Source: Pelecanus crispus (Eukaryota; Chordata; Aves; Pelecaniformes; Pelecanidae). Taken from it: a stretch of DNA of 64,000 nucleotides. Below, piece after piece: positions 36,154 to 49,500 of the stretch (position 1 is the first letter of the stretch; every line of letters begins with the position of its first letter). The stretch is from positions 5,123,001 through 5,187,000 of the forward strand of contig NC_134662.1 in NCBI RefSeq assembly GCF_030463565.1, read 5' to 3'. The notes under the pieces were generated by a model. That model made no database searches. It had not been told where the DNA came from and saw only the letters and a program-made list of their open reading frames with translations. Position numbers and translations under genes: made by a program.

Positions 36154-39100
36154 GTATGTGCAATGGACACGTCTGGTTTATGAATTCCTGCAAACATTAA
36201 AATAGCAGGGCTTTTTAAGTCTTCCTTTACCTAGAAAATATTACTGTTTCCATGAGTATATCTGGCTTCTTAACATTTCATGAAAATCCAGACCTACGTT
36301 GAACTGCTTTGAACTGCTGAATTACCCCAAATCTTACTTTCTAGGTTTGACATAAGAGACTCGCTCGCTAGAAAGTGCACGGATATGCAAAGGCTGCTGT
36401 GTGAAAGATCTTCGGCAGAGTATGCCAGTATGAAGAACACTTTGTTCTATAGTAGTGGACTCGAATACTAATGTATTAAAACATTTTCCAAGATTAAAGT
36501 TAGTCTTGTGTTTAATTGAGCAAGCTAACAACTTGGATGTCATCTTCTGAGGAAGAAACAACTGATTTTGTTCTCGGAAGTGCCTGTTTACCTCTCTCTT
36601 TGGCCAAGTTTGCCTGTTTTGTGATGAGATGGCTTACCAAAAAACGAATTAAGCAACCTGAAAAATATGACTAGCCTGGTTTGGCTCTGATCCTTTCTGA
36701 AGCCAAGAATCTTCTCAAATTCAGATCTTCTTGCAAGGCAGTTCAGATTTTATTTTACTACACTTTATTGATGGGCTAATCTTCTGATCTACTTTGGGAG
36801 TCTGCATAAAGCAGTTTCCTCCGTACGCCAGTATTAAGAAGAGTCTCTACCTGCGTGCTTCTTTTGTATAGGATTCTAGATGTTAAGTGTAGGATGAATA
36901 ACTGAGTTCATCTGAGTCTGAGAACACTAAACTCTTCCTTGAAAACCTCGGCTGCTAAGTTTTTTCACTGTAATGAACAAGTAGTACATATTTTAAGTGT
37001 ACTTTTTGCTTTTACACAAATTTGCAGCTCTTCTCCAACAAATTCTTGAATAATTTCTTTCCTTCTCAAAGAAGCTTAAGCCATGAGCAGGTGCAATTCA
37101 TGTGTCTGCAGAAAACACTGAAGAAAATACTTGGAAGTCAGATACTCGGAAGTCATCTGGAAGTGGATCATCAGTTTTATAAGACCATCAGTTTAGAGAG
37201 TCATTTCTGTTTCTATTAAATATTTGCTTTGCAGAAGTTCTTTTATTGAAAAACCCCAAGAAGTAAGACAAAAAGCTTGTGCTTTTAAGGGACTATTCCA
37301 GAACTTACTGAAAGAGAAGACTGGATTAATCTACTGTGCTTCAACAAAAAGCATTACCTAACTGCTTGGTGAAGCAGTTCTGAAGACATGAAAGATTTAG
37401 CAGCGTTACCACAAATAAACGTTCAAGGTCTGATCATTCATCTTTTCCCGACTTGCACATCAATGAGGGATCTGTGACCGGATTACTGAAAGTGACAGAA
37501 TTTAATATCGCACTTTTTAGTGTACTCATTCTCCATCATTACCTTTCTAAAACTAGGCAAAAGTCTTTGCTTGAATGTTGTAGTACCAAAACCTACTTCA
37601 CTGAAGTTTTCTTTAAACAGTTTATCTTGAGCTGACGCATGTTTTGCTTACTAGGAGTGAGTGCTGTCTTGCTGTTGTTTTCATCCTGCACCATGCTTCT
37701 TGTAGAGCAAAGAGCTTGTGGTACACCACTAATAGCACCCCACAGTAATGTGGCAGCATCTCAAGTTCCTAACTGACAAATATGCAAGAAAATGTGTTCT
37801 TCAGTTATCAACTTGCCTGTGCCTGCTGTTTAAAGAACAAAATGATATTCTTTCTCCATTAAAAACCCTGCTGGTTGAAAGGGAGTGTCTTCATTTTCAT
37901 TCTGTAGCAACAACCTTTTCCTTGCTTGTAACAACCAGTTGTAGTCTATCAATGCAAGGGTTTTGGGGTTTAATTTTTCTTTACTGTATGGGTCTTTGAA
38001 ACCATGAGAAACAAAATCGTGTCGCAGTGTAATTTTCTGATCACTCAGTTTTAGTTGCCTTGAAGCACATAATCACTAAATAAAACCGTGCTGGCAGGGA
38101 TAGAAAAATATGCTGGTGGTTCTGTTTTTCCATGAACATCACATGTGTCTTCACCTTTACATTACAAGAAGTTGAAGCATGAAGGCTATAAATACAAATA
38201 AATTTGTCTGGTTGTCACACTTGATTAAGGACGTTTGATATCCCAGACGTTTCTCATAGGCTTTACTTGGAGATGTTTAAAATCCTTAAATGTTTTGGAC
38301 GACAGGCTACTTGAAAGATCATCAATTATAGTATTTGGCAGTGTATGCTTACCTGTTAAGTTCCTATTTGGGTGTGTTCTTCACTGCCCCTCTTTCTTTC
38401 CTGTGCCTAATTAGCAATCACACAGTGTAAAACTTGAGCCTTTCAAAAAGGAGATCTATCAGTCACAGTCTGTTTTAGAATGACGCTCTGGAACCAATAT
38501 TGTTGGCCTCTGATTTATTTCTCAGACCCACTCAAAGGGTTTAGCTTTTCTTTTAGTTTCATTGATGAAGCTGCCAGTGTGAGCTGTTCACAATTTTTAT
38601 TTCCCTGCAAACTTCCAGTTCACCTCTTCTTTCACATTTACATTTTGGAAGGATTCTTGATTATTTGTTACGCTATTTGCAGAAAGGCACAAGGCGAAGT
38701 GGAGTTTCACACTAGATTGAAATCCACTCTCTCAAACCCGGATCAGCATTCTGCGCTGCTCTGACTGAACCTGAGTTTGTTGGGCATAGTACCGTTCAGG
38801 GTGCATTCGCTGAACACCTGCTTACCCAATCTGGGAAAATTGTTGGTATCCAGATTGGAAAATGGTACTATCCTTTCGGAGTGCAATTCAATTTAGAGTA
38901 TAATGCTGACTTGAGAATAAAGGTGAACATTGGGAAAATCTTAATCTGCTACCCTGGATGACTGTAGTACGGCCTGTCTTTCTTGTGCCAAACTTTAATT
39001 TTGGACAAAATATCAGCAGAGCAGTACTGGTGCCGAGATTCCAGTGTTGCTCTCAAGTGGGTTACCGTTTGCCACTTTTATCTTGTTTTACCAAGAGATG

Positions 39101-41000
39101 ACCTTATGCTCCTTTTGCAAAAGGAATTTCCTTTTATTTTGACCTGCTTTTGCAGGCAGCTCTGATTTGAAAATTTTAAATACTTGTACATGTGAAACAT
39201 TTGTTATGCAGACACATTGCCTTGTTTAAAGTTTACTAGCTTCTTTTCTGTTATTTTAGTTCCAGGCTCTCTTCCATGAAGACTGCAAGCTTCAGTGAAC
39301 ATTTTAACTAACTTCAGTGGTGTGTCTACTGTCTTTTGGTTGTTTTTTGCCATTAATCTTGTAGAGCAATTTGCTAGTTTCTGTTCCGTGCAAATTGGCA
39401 GTAGTGCTAAGCTAGTAACAATTAGATGTTTATGTTATTGGATAACTGACATTTCTTTTTAGTGTAAGTAAACATGTTAGCATTGTTAATCTTTTAATAT
39501 CTGCAATAAATGTAGAACTAAACAATTTCTGGTTTAAATGTTTTGCTTGTGAATTTGGCCATTTGTAAGAGATATGCATCATTTTGGCACTAACAAGTGG
39601 AATTGAGATTATGCAGTGTTATATGAGTATAAAGCAGGATTTTATAGTGTACGAGGGAAGGAAGGTCCCTCTGTTTCTGTGCTGCTAAATGTCTCTGTTG
39701 AGAATACCCACTAAATCATTTCTTAGTTACTTTTTCATGTGGCTTCTGGTGCATTAAATCCATACACAACAGTGTTACTTTCCACATGAACGCCAAAACC
39801 GTTGTGCCCCAGTCAGAATGCACGAGTTTTACCCTTTGTTCACATATCCCAGGAATTAGTTCTCTCTGATTTTCTTGGCGTACTGACTTTAAAACAGCAA
39901 GACTTTCTCTTTGCATACGTGTGTGGTTTACTGTTGCCTTTAAATTGAAATTCCTTTTTTAGACAGGATATGAGGGGGAAAATTGCAGCGAACTGAAATG
40001 TAACACTTGTGCAGCCGCCTTCTACCCAGAGGTAAAGTGAGAGTGTTCATTTGCGAAAGATACCAGCCAGGTCTCCCATCCCTTGCTTTTATACTGACAG
40101 CTAGGAAAAGCTTTACAGAGGCAAGTTCAAGCCCTGGCTACACCTTTTTCCTCCTTTTCCTTCAAAAATTTATTATACGTAAGGACCCGGTTCTAGAAGA
40201 AAGGACATTTGCTCTTGTTGGAGAGAAATGAGGTCCTCATTTTGGGGCAGGTGCCCTAACAGAGTTAGAGAACTACAGTCAATAAGACACGGTTTGGAGA
40301 AATTGTGTTGGACTAAAAGAGATGTTTTCATTTTTTTGCCTTCAAAGCTTTTCTTTGGTGTAATACCAATGATATTTTTCCTTTTTTTGTTGTTGTGTTT
40401 TTTTTTTTTTTTTAGAAGACACTACGGCATCCTCAGTGAACACTTAATCTGTGCTGAGATGTTACTTCTCAAAATCAGTGTACAGTATTTTTTTCTATTG
40501 ATACTCCGTTCTGCTTTAAAGTTAATCCTGATGTATTGTGCCCAAAGAAAGTCTGGACTCAGAAATTCAAATATTGTTATTTTGGATTGTTTTCTATCCT
40601 ACAAGCAGGTATATTTTCTAACTAAAAGTGAATTCCTGCAAGTCCTGTATCATCTTTAATTCTGCATATCTCATGACTGAGTGGCCAATCACAACCAGAC
40701 TGTAGATTTGAGCAATAATAAACACCTTAAATGAGAATATGCTCAAAGAACAATAGGGTACTTCTGAAATAAACAGTTTTTGTGAACCTTGTTAAGTAGG
40801 TAACTTGCTGAATTGCAGCAAGTGTGGAAAATGTTTGCATTATCTGTGGGCAATAAAGTTACTGCTGTTTAAGAAAGCGCTAGCACACAGTGTGTTGTCT
40901 TCAGCTTTTTGTGCCTAATTCATGTCATTAGAAGGTTGTGCTAATGTCCTTGAAAATTTTTTCCTAGGCAAGACTTTGCTTGGAAGGGGAAGTCGTATTT
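36154..41000 (+). other. SUGP2 3' UTR and downstream sequence
   Basis: AT-rich, with no conserved open frame. AATAAA signals on the plus strand are at 38079-38084, 39505-39510 and 40852-40857. The last is followed by a GT-rich stretch near 40888 and is the strongest-looking end. Which signal is used cannot be decided from sequence alone. Confidence 0.5.
40852..40857 (+). terminator. Candidate distal poly(A) signal of SUGP2
   Basis: GCAATAAAGTT, with CAGTGTGTTGT about 30 nt further on, fits a cleavage/polyadenylation signal with a GU-rich downstream element. Confidence 0.45.
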
Positions 41001-41589
41001 CATTATCCTGCCAGTAGGTAATAAAGCAATAGTAAAGCAGCAAATACAAAGTAATAAAATCTGATTTTTAAAACAGCTGCCTCTTTGGCAGAAGTTCATT
41101 ATAGACTATTTGATTCATGGGGTTAACAAAAGTTCTATCTTTGAACAGTTTACAAGACCTATTTCAGAAACCGGAACTATTGTTGGATGGGAAGTAAGAA
41201 TTTTGAAAAAACAATCTAAAATGAGAGATCATTAAGAGGTCACACAACACAAACATGAAAGAGAATCCGTAAGTTCTGGCTTTGTTTGATGCCTTATCAG
41301 TTACTGTGTGTTATTTACCGACGTCACCGGGAGGAAGGTTAGCAGAGGGAGTTCTGCGAAGTTCGCAGTTGTTGCGGACACTGAGCACAGAAAAATCCAT
41401 GGTTTATTTTACTGTTCGATCCTGGTAATTAAATCCAAGTCACTAAGGGGATGCAGATCAGTTTGCATCCATAGGCATACGTAATTTACGTGCATTTTCC
41501 TAACTCACAAAAATGAACATAAATACTAGGGATAAGTTGTTTAGGGCTGTAATTTGACACAGAGAAAAGCAAATGTTTCTCCCGCGTAT

Positions 41590-42430
41590 CAGTAGTGGCT
41601 TCCGTACGCCGGGGCCACCACCGCGATCTAGCGAGAAGCCAAATGTTAGGAGGGGTGGTGGGTGAGACGGGCTTTGCTTGAAGCGAGGAGAATGGTTTTG
41701 TTCCGATTCCTCCTTAGGTCTCGATGCAGCCCCTAGCCCAGGCAGGTCAGGACCTCCATTTCACAGCACCCATCTCTCCCACAAGCCTCCGGCACCGCCT
41801 GGTCCTTCTCCCAGGAGCGTGCGTGGCTCCGTCCCCGCAGTCCCCCGCTCCCCGGTGGTGGGCAAGGCAGGGGCTGCGCCCCCGGGACCCGGTTCCCCCG
41901 GGGTGCTCCCGCCGCGAGCGGCGCGAGGCCGCAGGGCCCGCGTGCCCCGGGGCGGCCAACGGCCGCTCTGCAGGCGCCGGCGGGGCCCAGGGAAGCGTCG
42001 CCATTTTGGGGGTGTGCGGGCCGAGGGCAGCGGGGCTGGTGTCGGGCCTCGGGCGCGGCGGCGTTGGCTGCTGGGGCCCAGCGGGGCGTGGGGGCCGTCC
42101 CCAGAGGGGTGCAGAGGCTCGGTGGAGCGGCGCTGGGGAGCCTGGGCCCGCACGCGCTCGCGCCTCTCCTGCCCCTCGGGCCCGCGCCGCCTCTGCGCCG
42201 CACGTGCAGAAGCGCCCGTCGGGGAAGGGGTTAAAGGAAAACGTGCTGTGGGAATCCGCGGTCAGAATTAAGATTTGTCCACTGAAACAAAAGGTGTGAT
42301 GGGCCCAGACAGCTGCCAAGTCCTGGGGTCCGTTATTGCGGGGGCCAGCCGTCCCAGCTGCTGTGAACAAAGCTGGGCGCAGGGAAGCGTAAACCACGAC
42401 GGTGGAAAAAGTGTTCTCAAATACCACGCG
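41590..42430. promoter_or_regulatory. CpG island, probable promoter of the semaphorin gene
   Basis: An isolated GC-rich, CpG-dense block in an otherwise AT-rich stretch, 1.0-1.9 kb upstream of the semaphorin ATG. It contains CGCCATTTT at 41999-42007, resembling a reverse YY1 site, and a CRE-like GACGTCACC lies near 41319. The semaphorin ATG exon appears to start at an acceptor (TTATTTCTAG, 43451), so a 5' UTR exon is expected here. Linkage of island and gene is inferred. Confidence 0.65.
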
Positions 42431-43465
42431 GCCGCGGAGATAGGTGCTGTCGGCCAAGGAGACGTCTTGGCATGTGGGCAGCTCATGCCCTGGGTTACGA
42501 TACAGGGGCTAACGGAAGTTACTTAACAGTTTTCTGAAGGTTCCAACCTGATTTGCTAATTTAAAAGTGTTCTAACCCAAACAATGTTTTACTTGGCTTA
42601 TGCTAATGCAAACGGTTTCCTCAGCTGTTGGCATTTGCCTACAGATGAAAGCGCAGAAAGAGCAGAGATGCCCTTCTGTATGAAAGCAGATTTGGAATCT
42701 GGCTTCGTGGTTTCTGTAATTGCAGATTACAACTACCTAGCTTTAATTTTGCTCAATTTTCTAGCGTTGGCTGGAGGGCATATTTATTTAGATGGACTGC
42801 CAAAATTCCCGGCATAAGAGTACCTGATTCTAATTAACTTAATAAAATATAAATTCTTTTTTCATAACATATGGTTGTTGATATGTATATATATTATTTT
42901 TATATAACATATATAAACTGGTGAATTACTGTAAATAAAGCCGGTTTAGCTACGATTTTTCTTAAATACTTAAAATAGCTAACTGCTGCAAAATGTTCCC
43001 ACTTGCTCTTACTCTTTGTCAAATAATACTTAGATATCCTGCAGAAAATCCAAAATGTCGCAGCTTGCAAATAAGAATCACAGACTTGGCGCGAAGGTTG
43101 GTTTGCTGGTAATAGTTTGGAATTGCCATCAGAGTAGTGTCTAATTCTGATTAGTATAAATATAGGTAATAGCTACAAAATCTTGTAAAAGGGCATGGCT
43201 GTCCAACTCTTATAAAAATGAAGGTAACCAAATACTACAGCGAACTTACACTGCTTTTAATTTTAGGACATGTGGAAGCAGTTATCTGAACAGAAAATGT
43301 AAGAGGCTTTGACAAGTTTCAGAAAAGATTTGAAGACTATAGATACGTGTTTTGGAGGGCTTCCACAGAACGTTTGCAAGAACCATGAAGAAATTTCTGC
43401 CTGTAGTTATTTAATGACAAGGAATAAAAACTAGGAAGGACTTATTTCTAGTTGAATCTCTGAAA

Positions 43466-43568
43466 ATGGGTAGCACTGCTGTTGTCCTTTATCTTGTTTT
43501 GCAATTAATACAAGCAACAAACGCCTCTGTTGGGAACTGCATTCCCAGAAAAACAGTAAAATACCAAA
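43466..43568 (+). CDS. Semaphorin exon with ATG and signal peptide (residues 1-35)
   Basis: The context GAAAATGGG has A at -3 and G at +4. The hydrophobic leader is followed by [14 protein letters not shown]. The donor is GTAAGT. The exon probably starts at 43452 after TTATTTCTAG. Confidence 0.92.
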
Positions 43569-46500
43569 GTAAGTGAAAAAATAGTAATTTCACAAGCAGA
43601 AAGAAACATAGCACAGTGTTGGGAATTTATTTTTTATTAGGCATAGAAAGAATGCTACGGACTGTTCCACCTCAAGTGTTGCGGATGCACTCATCCGAAT
43701 GACAGTGAGGAATGCCTGAACAATAATTGTGGTAGCAGGAGGTTCTGGCTTATCGGTGGTAATAATAATAATAATAGTGTTGTTTATTTGAATACCCATG
43801 CATTTATTCAAATACTTTCATATTCTTTAGAAGATGTTCTGGAAATGTGTATAAGCTTTTACCTTTGCTCTGTTACAATTTGTTTGAAATCTGGAAGTTT
43901 TATTACATAACGCTGTGATTCCAGTGATAAATAACTTACCTTCTGTGTTTTACAGCTGGAAATATAAACACTTTTATGAAGGAAGGATTATCCAATGTCT
44001 CCACTCTCCTTGTGAATGAAGAAACCAATACCTTATTTGTTGGAGGCAGAGATGCAGTATTTGCTCTTGATTTGAATAATATTTCTAGAGAAATAGCCAG
44101 GGTAAATGAAAGACTTTTGGAGTTTTTTTTCCATGCCTTCTTTAAAAAATACTTTGCCTGTGGTTTTCTTAATTTGAACATAATGTTTTGATTTTAAATG
44201 TATAAAAGTATTACTATTTCAAGGCTTGAAACTTTATCACAGAATCTTTTAAGCACAGCGATACTTCTCTTCAGGTTAGTTATTATGCCTTGTACGTTAT
44301 GGAGATACATAGAAAAATGTTTATTTACCCAATAGGTTCAAAGTTAGGATTATTTAGGGAGTTTTTTACACAATTTTGTGAACATACCACCGCAACATAC
44401 CACCTTAAAAGTATTTTTGGCTTTTAGGAATACTGGTTTGCTACTCAGGAAAGACAACTGGAATGTATTCATAGAGGAAAGGACAAGGTAGGAACTTCTG
44501 TTGCCCCCTCTATGTTATTAACTAAAATGAAAATGCCTACATTATCAAGCTTATTTTTAATAAACGAAGTAAAAGCAAGTTCATTTAAATCTGTTGGGTT
44601 TGCTTGCTGCTAAGACACCAGGATATTTTCAGATGCAATCCACTACACTATATAAATTTTATTTTCTATTTTAGATAAGATGCCAGAACTACATCCTCTT
44701 CCTCCATAAGATAAATGACTCCAACCTATATGTTTGTGGAACCAACGCATATCACCCAACTTGTGATCACATGGTAATTATGTTTGAATACAGGTTTTAC
44801 TGCAGATATTTGAGTAGTATGGGAAATCTTTGACCACCTTTCTCAAAATATTCCTGTTGAAAATTAGCAACTTTCCTAATTCTTCTATAAAAGTATGAAA
44901 GACCAGAAAAGTACTTACCAAATGTTATTTTTTTAAATTATTGTTTGCCATAGGTTATCGATGGGACGAACATAAGCTTGCAAGGAAGAGCTGAAGAGAG
45001 CAGAGGGAAGTGTCCATTCGAACCCACTCTAAAGTATGCGTCTGTTTTTGTAGGTATGTTTGGACTGACATGCAACCTGAGATGGATCTCCTCACCTGAA
45101 CTGAGTTACTGGATGCTGTTATCCTGATTCTATTTTTGCATGTCAACCCCAATTTGTTTCTTATGATATGTCTTTGCATTTTAAAAATACATACTTTATA
45201 CTTTTTTGGTTTTTTCCAAATCTTTACAGATGGGGAATTTTATTCAGCTACTTCAAATAATTTCCTGGGAACAGAACCTATAATACTTCGCAGCATGAGA
45301 AATCCTGTAAGAACGGAGTTTAAAACATCATGGCTAAATGGTAAGAAGGGTTTTTATATATTTCAGGCTCTTGAACTTTAACTTGGTGTATGAATTCTCT
45401 CTAGAATGTAGTAGTGTGTTATGTATTGATTTTGTAGCATGAGCTCTCAGACTGAGGACAGAACGTAAAAGGAATTTGTGACTACAGACTACAGTGATGA
45501 GACAAGCCACAGCCCCTTTCCCTTTGTGAAAGCACAGTTCCTTCTCCTAATGTTTGATAGATTCATAAATACTTTTCAGCCCTTTCCTTGTCCACTAGTC
45601 CACAAAAAAATTCAATTAGACTTCATTTTAAAATAACATCTGGCATTTTTCTTGTAATAAACTTAAAATGTTTTGTGTATTTATGTGTTTCAGAACCAAG
45701 CTTTGTCAACATGGAAATAGTGCATGAAAGTGAATCTAATCCAAATGGAGACGATGATAAAATTTATGTGTTCTTCACTGAAACAGCTGTTGAATTTGAA
45801 TTTTATGACAAGCTTCTGGTGTCCAGAATTGCCCGTATCTGCAGAGTTAGTATTTGTAGTATAAAGACTTCGTGTATTTCAGATGAAGTTTCATAGTTGA
45901 GTGATTAACAGTGGTATCTACACTGGCTAACCAAACAAAACCCTGTCATATACATTTTATTTCTGAGCTAGCTTCCTCTTTTTTCCTGCTAGAACAGAAC
46001 CAGCTGTTCAGGTTGCATTTGATATTTAAACCTTTTTTCTTTGCCTTTGAACTGAGATTTGTATTGAAAGGCCAACTATATTCTTCCCCACAGAAACACT
46101 GGTAGGTGAAAATTACGTCTGTTTCTTATGCATTCTACAGTGTTGATATTATTCCTTCATTTAGGGTGATCTTGGTGGAAAACGCATATTGCAGAGAAGA
46201 TGGACATCATTTTTAAAATCCCGCCTTTCCTGTTCCGTTCCAGAATTAAACTTCCATTTCAATATTGTCCAGGACATCTTTTTACTTAGGAGAAGAAAGT
46301 GGCAGGACAGCGTATTTTATGGAATTTTTTCCCAACAATGGTGAGATAGAGGGCTACGTCTGCTATTAAAGTTTGTAACGAACTGAGTAAGGGTTCTCAC
46401 TTCAGTATTAATAGCCTGAGTACAGCCTTTTGGCTTTAACGCAGACCAAGAGGCTACTAGCTACTTACGCTGCATGTTTGAATGGACCGCATTTGTTTTT

Positions 46501-49500
46501 CTTACAGCTTGATCCAACTGAGCAAACATTATCATCTGAAACAAAATAGTTTTGGTTCCTGGGCCAAAGCCTTCAATTAAAGACTAACCAAAAGCTTCTC
46601 CTAAGCCAAGTTTCTAGAGTTATGTTTTTCTCTAGTGGGATGGTGGGGCAATTAAAACTAATTACATATAAAATTACATAATTACATACACAAAGCTCTG
46701 GATTCTTCTGGTCTTTATAGCACTAAAGGAAATAGCTGACATTTCAAGGTGCAGAATTATTCTGTGAAAATGAAAACAGAACTCCAGACAAATACCTTGC
46801 AAGTTTTAGGGTTAACTAGCTTTTTCTTAATGCTCTGACTAATGAAGAAAAACAAGACAAAATGTATCGAAACATTACATGTCAAAAAATACCAATGACA
46901 AAGTAGCCGTGAATAGGTAATTCTCATGTTTTATAAAAGCTTCAGAAATACCAGAATGCAGCACAGTCAGCACTGTCCAGTTTAACCTGCTGCCACCTAT
47001 TTACCCATCAGTTCATACCCACTGGAGCTTATGTGAGTTTTATTTCTGGTTATGGCAGGTTGGGTTCAATGTGTCCTAAGGCAGCAATTTGGAGAACATT
47101 TGTGCCTTTGGGTGTGGCAAAGAGACTTAGACTTGGTATTCACTGGTAGAACTGAAATCCCCTTGGTATCTGATCCAGACACTCCTAAAAGTCTACCTAA
47201 ATTTTCGGTTGTCATTTTGAAAAGCATTATAATTGGAGGCAAAGAGGAAAAGTACTGTGTCTTTCAGCAACATGAGTTAAAGGGATTAGAAGAAGAATTA
47301 ATGGTCTGTGTCAGAAGTGTGGAGCTAAAGGGAGGAGAATCCTGTCAAAACGTTGATTACCATGATACGGGGGCTCATCCGTCTGTTTACAAGAAAGGTT
47401 GTCAAAAGGCCCTCATTCTCTAAGTTGTTTCCATTTATTTGAGGGCGGTTACTTGATTTTTAACAAAAACATACTTAATACCATCTTTTATGAATGTCTT
47501 TGTTTTATTCTCTTCTTAGTGAATCATGAAAACTGCAACAGAGAAGTATTTTTAGTGTTAGGTCTCTTTTGACTAATCCTGAAAAAGATACAGCAGTGTG
47601 CACTGTGGAGATTGGGTTATTTTGCAGTATTTCTTTCTATATAAAAGCCAATAAAACTTGCTTTTATTTTGTGTATTGTTTTGTTTTGTTTCTGTTTTTC
47701 TTCTAAGGGGAAGATTAGACATATCAGCTGTTTGTGCATACCGTATGAAAAAGATTCAGGAAGTCTTCTCCAAAGGAAGCTACAAAGGACCAGTAACTGT
47801 AGACCATTCCCCTGTGAAGTGGATGGTATACAGGGGAGAAGTGCCAGTTCCACGTCCTGGTGCTGTAAATATGAATTTACTTCTTCTAATTAAAGAACAG
47901 CCTCTGGATTATCTCTTTTGGTAGCAAATCATTAGCACGTGTTTTACCAATATAAATGCAGTGTTTATGATCAGCAAAGAGATACCTGCTTTCTCATTCC
48001 ATCGTACGAAGGCTCCTAGAAAAGCTGCGTTGCTTACAGTTCCGCTCCACAGGAGATGTGGGGCTATTAACTAGTTCATAAAGTGTGAGCAAAATAATGA
48101 TTTTTATCTTTTGAACGTAAAAAGAAATAACTGAATGTTTAGAAGGAAATACACCTTTTTTATATACCTTGGTGAAGTGTAAAAGCAATGGTAATCATGT
48201 TTGTTATGTTTTGTTTCTAGTGCATTGATAATTTTGCCCGGAGTATTGGGTATAATACTTCTTCTGACTTGCCTGACAAAGTTTTGCAGTTTGTTAGAGA
48301 TCACCCTCTAATGGATAATTCTGTAAATCCAATTGGTAATCGACCGGTGCTGCTGAAGAGAGGTTCAAACTATACCAGGATCGTAGTAGACAGAGTCACT
48401 GGCCTAGATAAACAAACATACGATGTTATGTTTCTAGGAACAGGTAAGTGCTTTTATTTTAGGAAAAGATACTGTACATTTTTATGTATTTTATTCCAGA
48501 ATCTTTTCCTGAGACTTCAAAAAAGTGAAACTATTCATCAGCTCTGTTTGAAGTTCTGCATTCAGAAGCTGTCTTGCTAGTTTAATATTTTCATCCCAGT
48601 TAGATTAAATGTGTTTGGCTTGTTGGACATTAAAAGGCTCTCTTTAGAAACTTTCCATATCAAAGGAGACTTGACATAATAATATTTGCAAATTCCGGGA
48701 TTGTTTGAGGTCTTTTTTTCCCCCTGAAAAAAATCATTGCTTCTCTGTTATTGAAAGAACAAGATTTGCTTTGAAGAATTTCAAAAATTCCCTGTGCCCA
48801 GGAATGTCTTCTAAATCTCTATCTAATTTCAACATGAATTATCAGGCTAAAATGTTATGCTATGTTTAAACAAGTTTCTCTTTAGAAATACATTTCATTT
48901 TATGTAGATGATGGATATTTGCATAAAGCTTTCAGTTGTGATGGGGAAATGTTCATTGTGGAAGAGCTACAGCTGTTTCCGTCTCCTGAGCCTGTACAAT
49001 CTCTCCAGCTGTCTTCTGACAAGGTAGAACCTCTGTCCCTACACATGGAAAGTGACTGCTGTAATAGCTTGCCTCAGGCCTTGCTCTTCCGTGTTGTTCT
49101 TCTGACTTTTAAATAGCCTGTAAATGTCTCATAATTCTGCTTCTGTCATGTATTTGTTAATAACAGAAGCATGAAACATCTTTTTTCTGTAGAAGAAGAA
49201 TCTGTGTGTGTCAAAACATAACTGAAACAAGCCTTTACGTTCATTAAAAAATTAGGGAAGGCACTCCGTCACTTTACATGCTATGGAAAGCTAGGGGTTT
49301 TTTTTCTCATTCATAGTACCATCTATTCTTAAAAGATTTTTAGTTTACTGATATTTTTAACAAATACCAGAAAATCTTACAATGCATATTAGAAAATAAC
49401 AGCTTAAAATCTCACTCACTGTTATAAAAGAACTCCTTCCTGCATTTGTAGGGAATGCTCTATGTAGGGTCCCCATCTCAAGTGGTGCAGCTCCCAGTTT

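Noticed and set aside
41678-42457. Open frames of 130 to 236 codons in the 42-kb CpG island
   Set aside because: Arg/Pro/Gly/Ala-rich frames occur on both strands, as expected from a GC-rich island with few stop codons.
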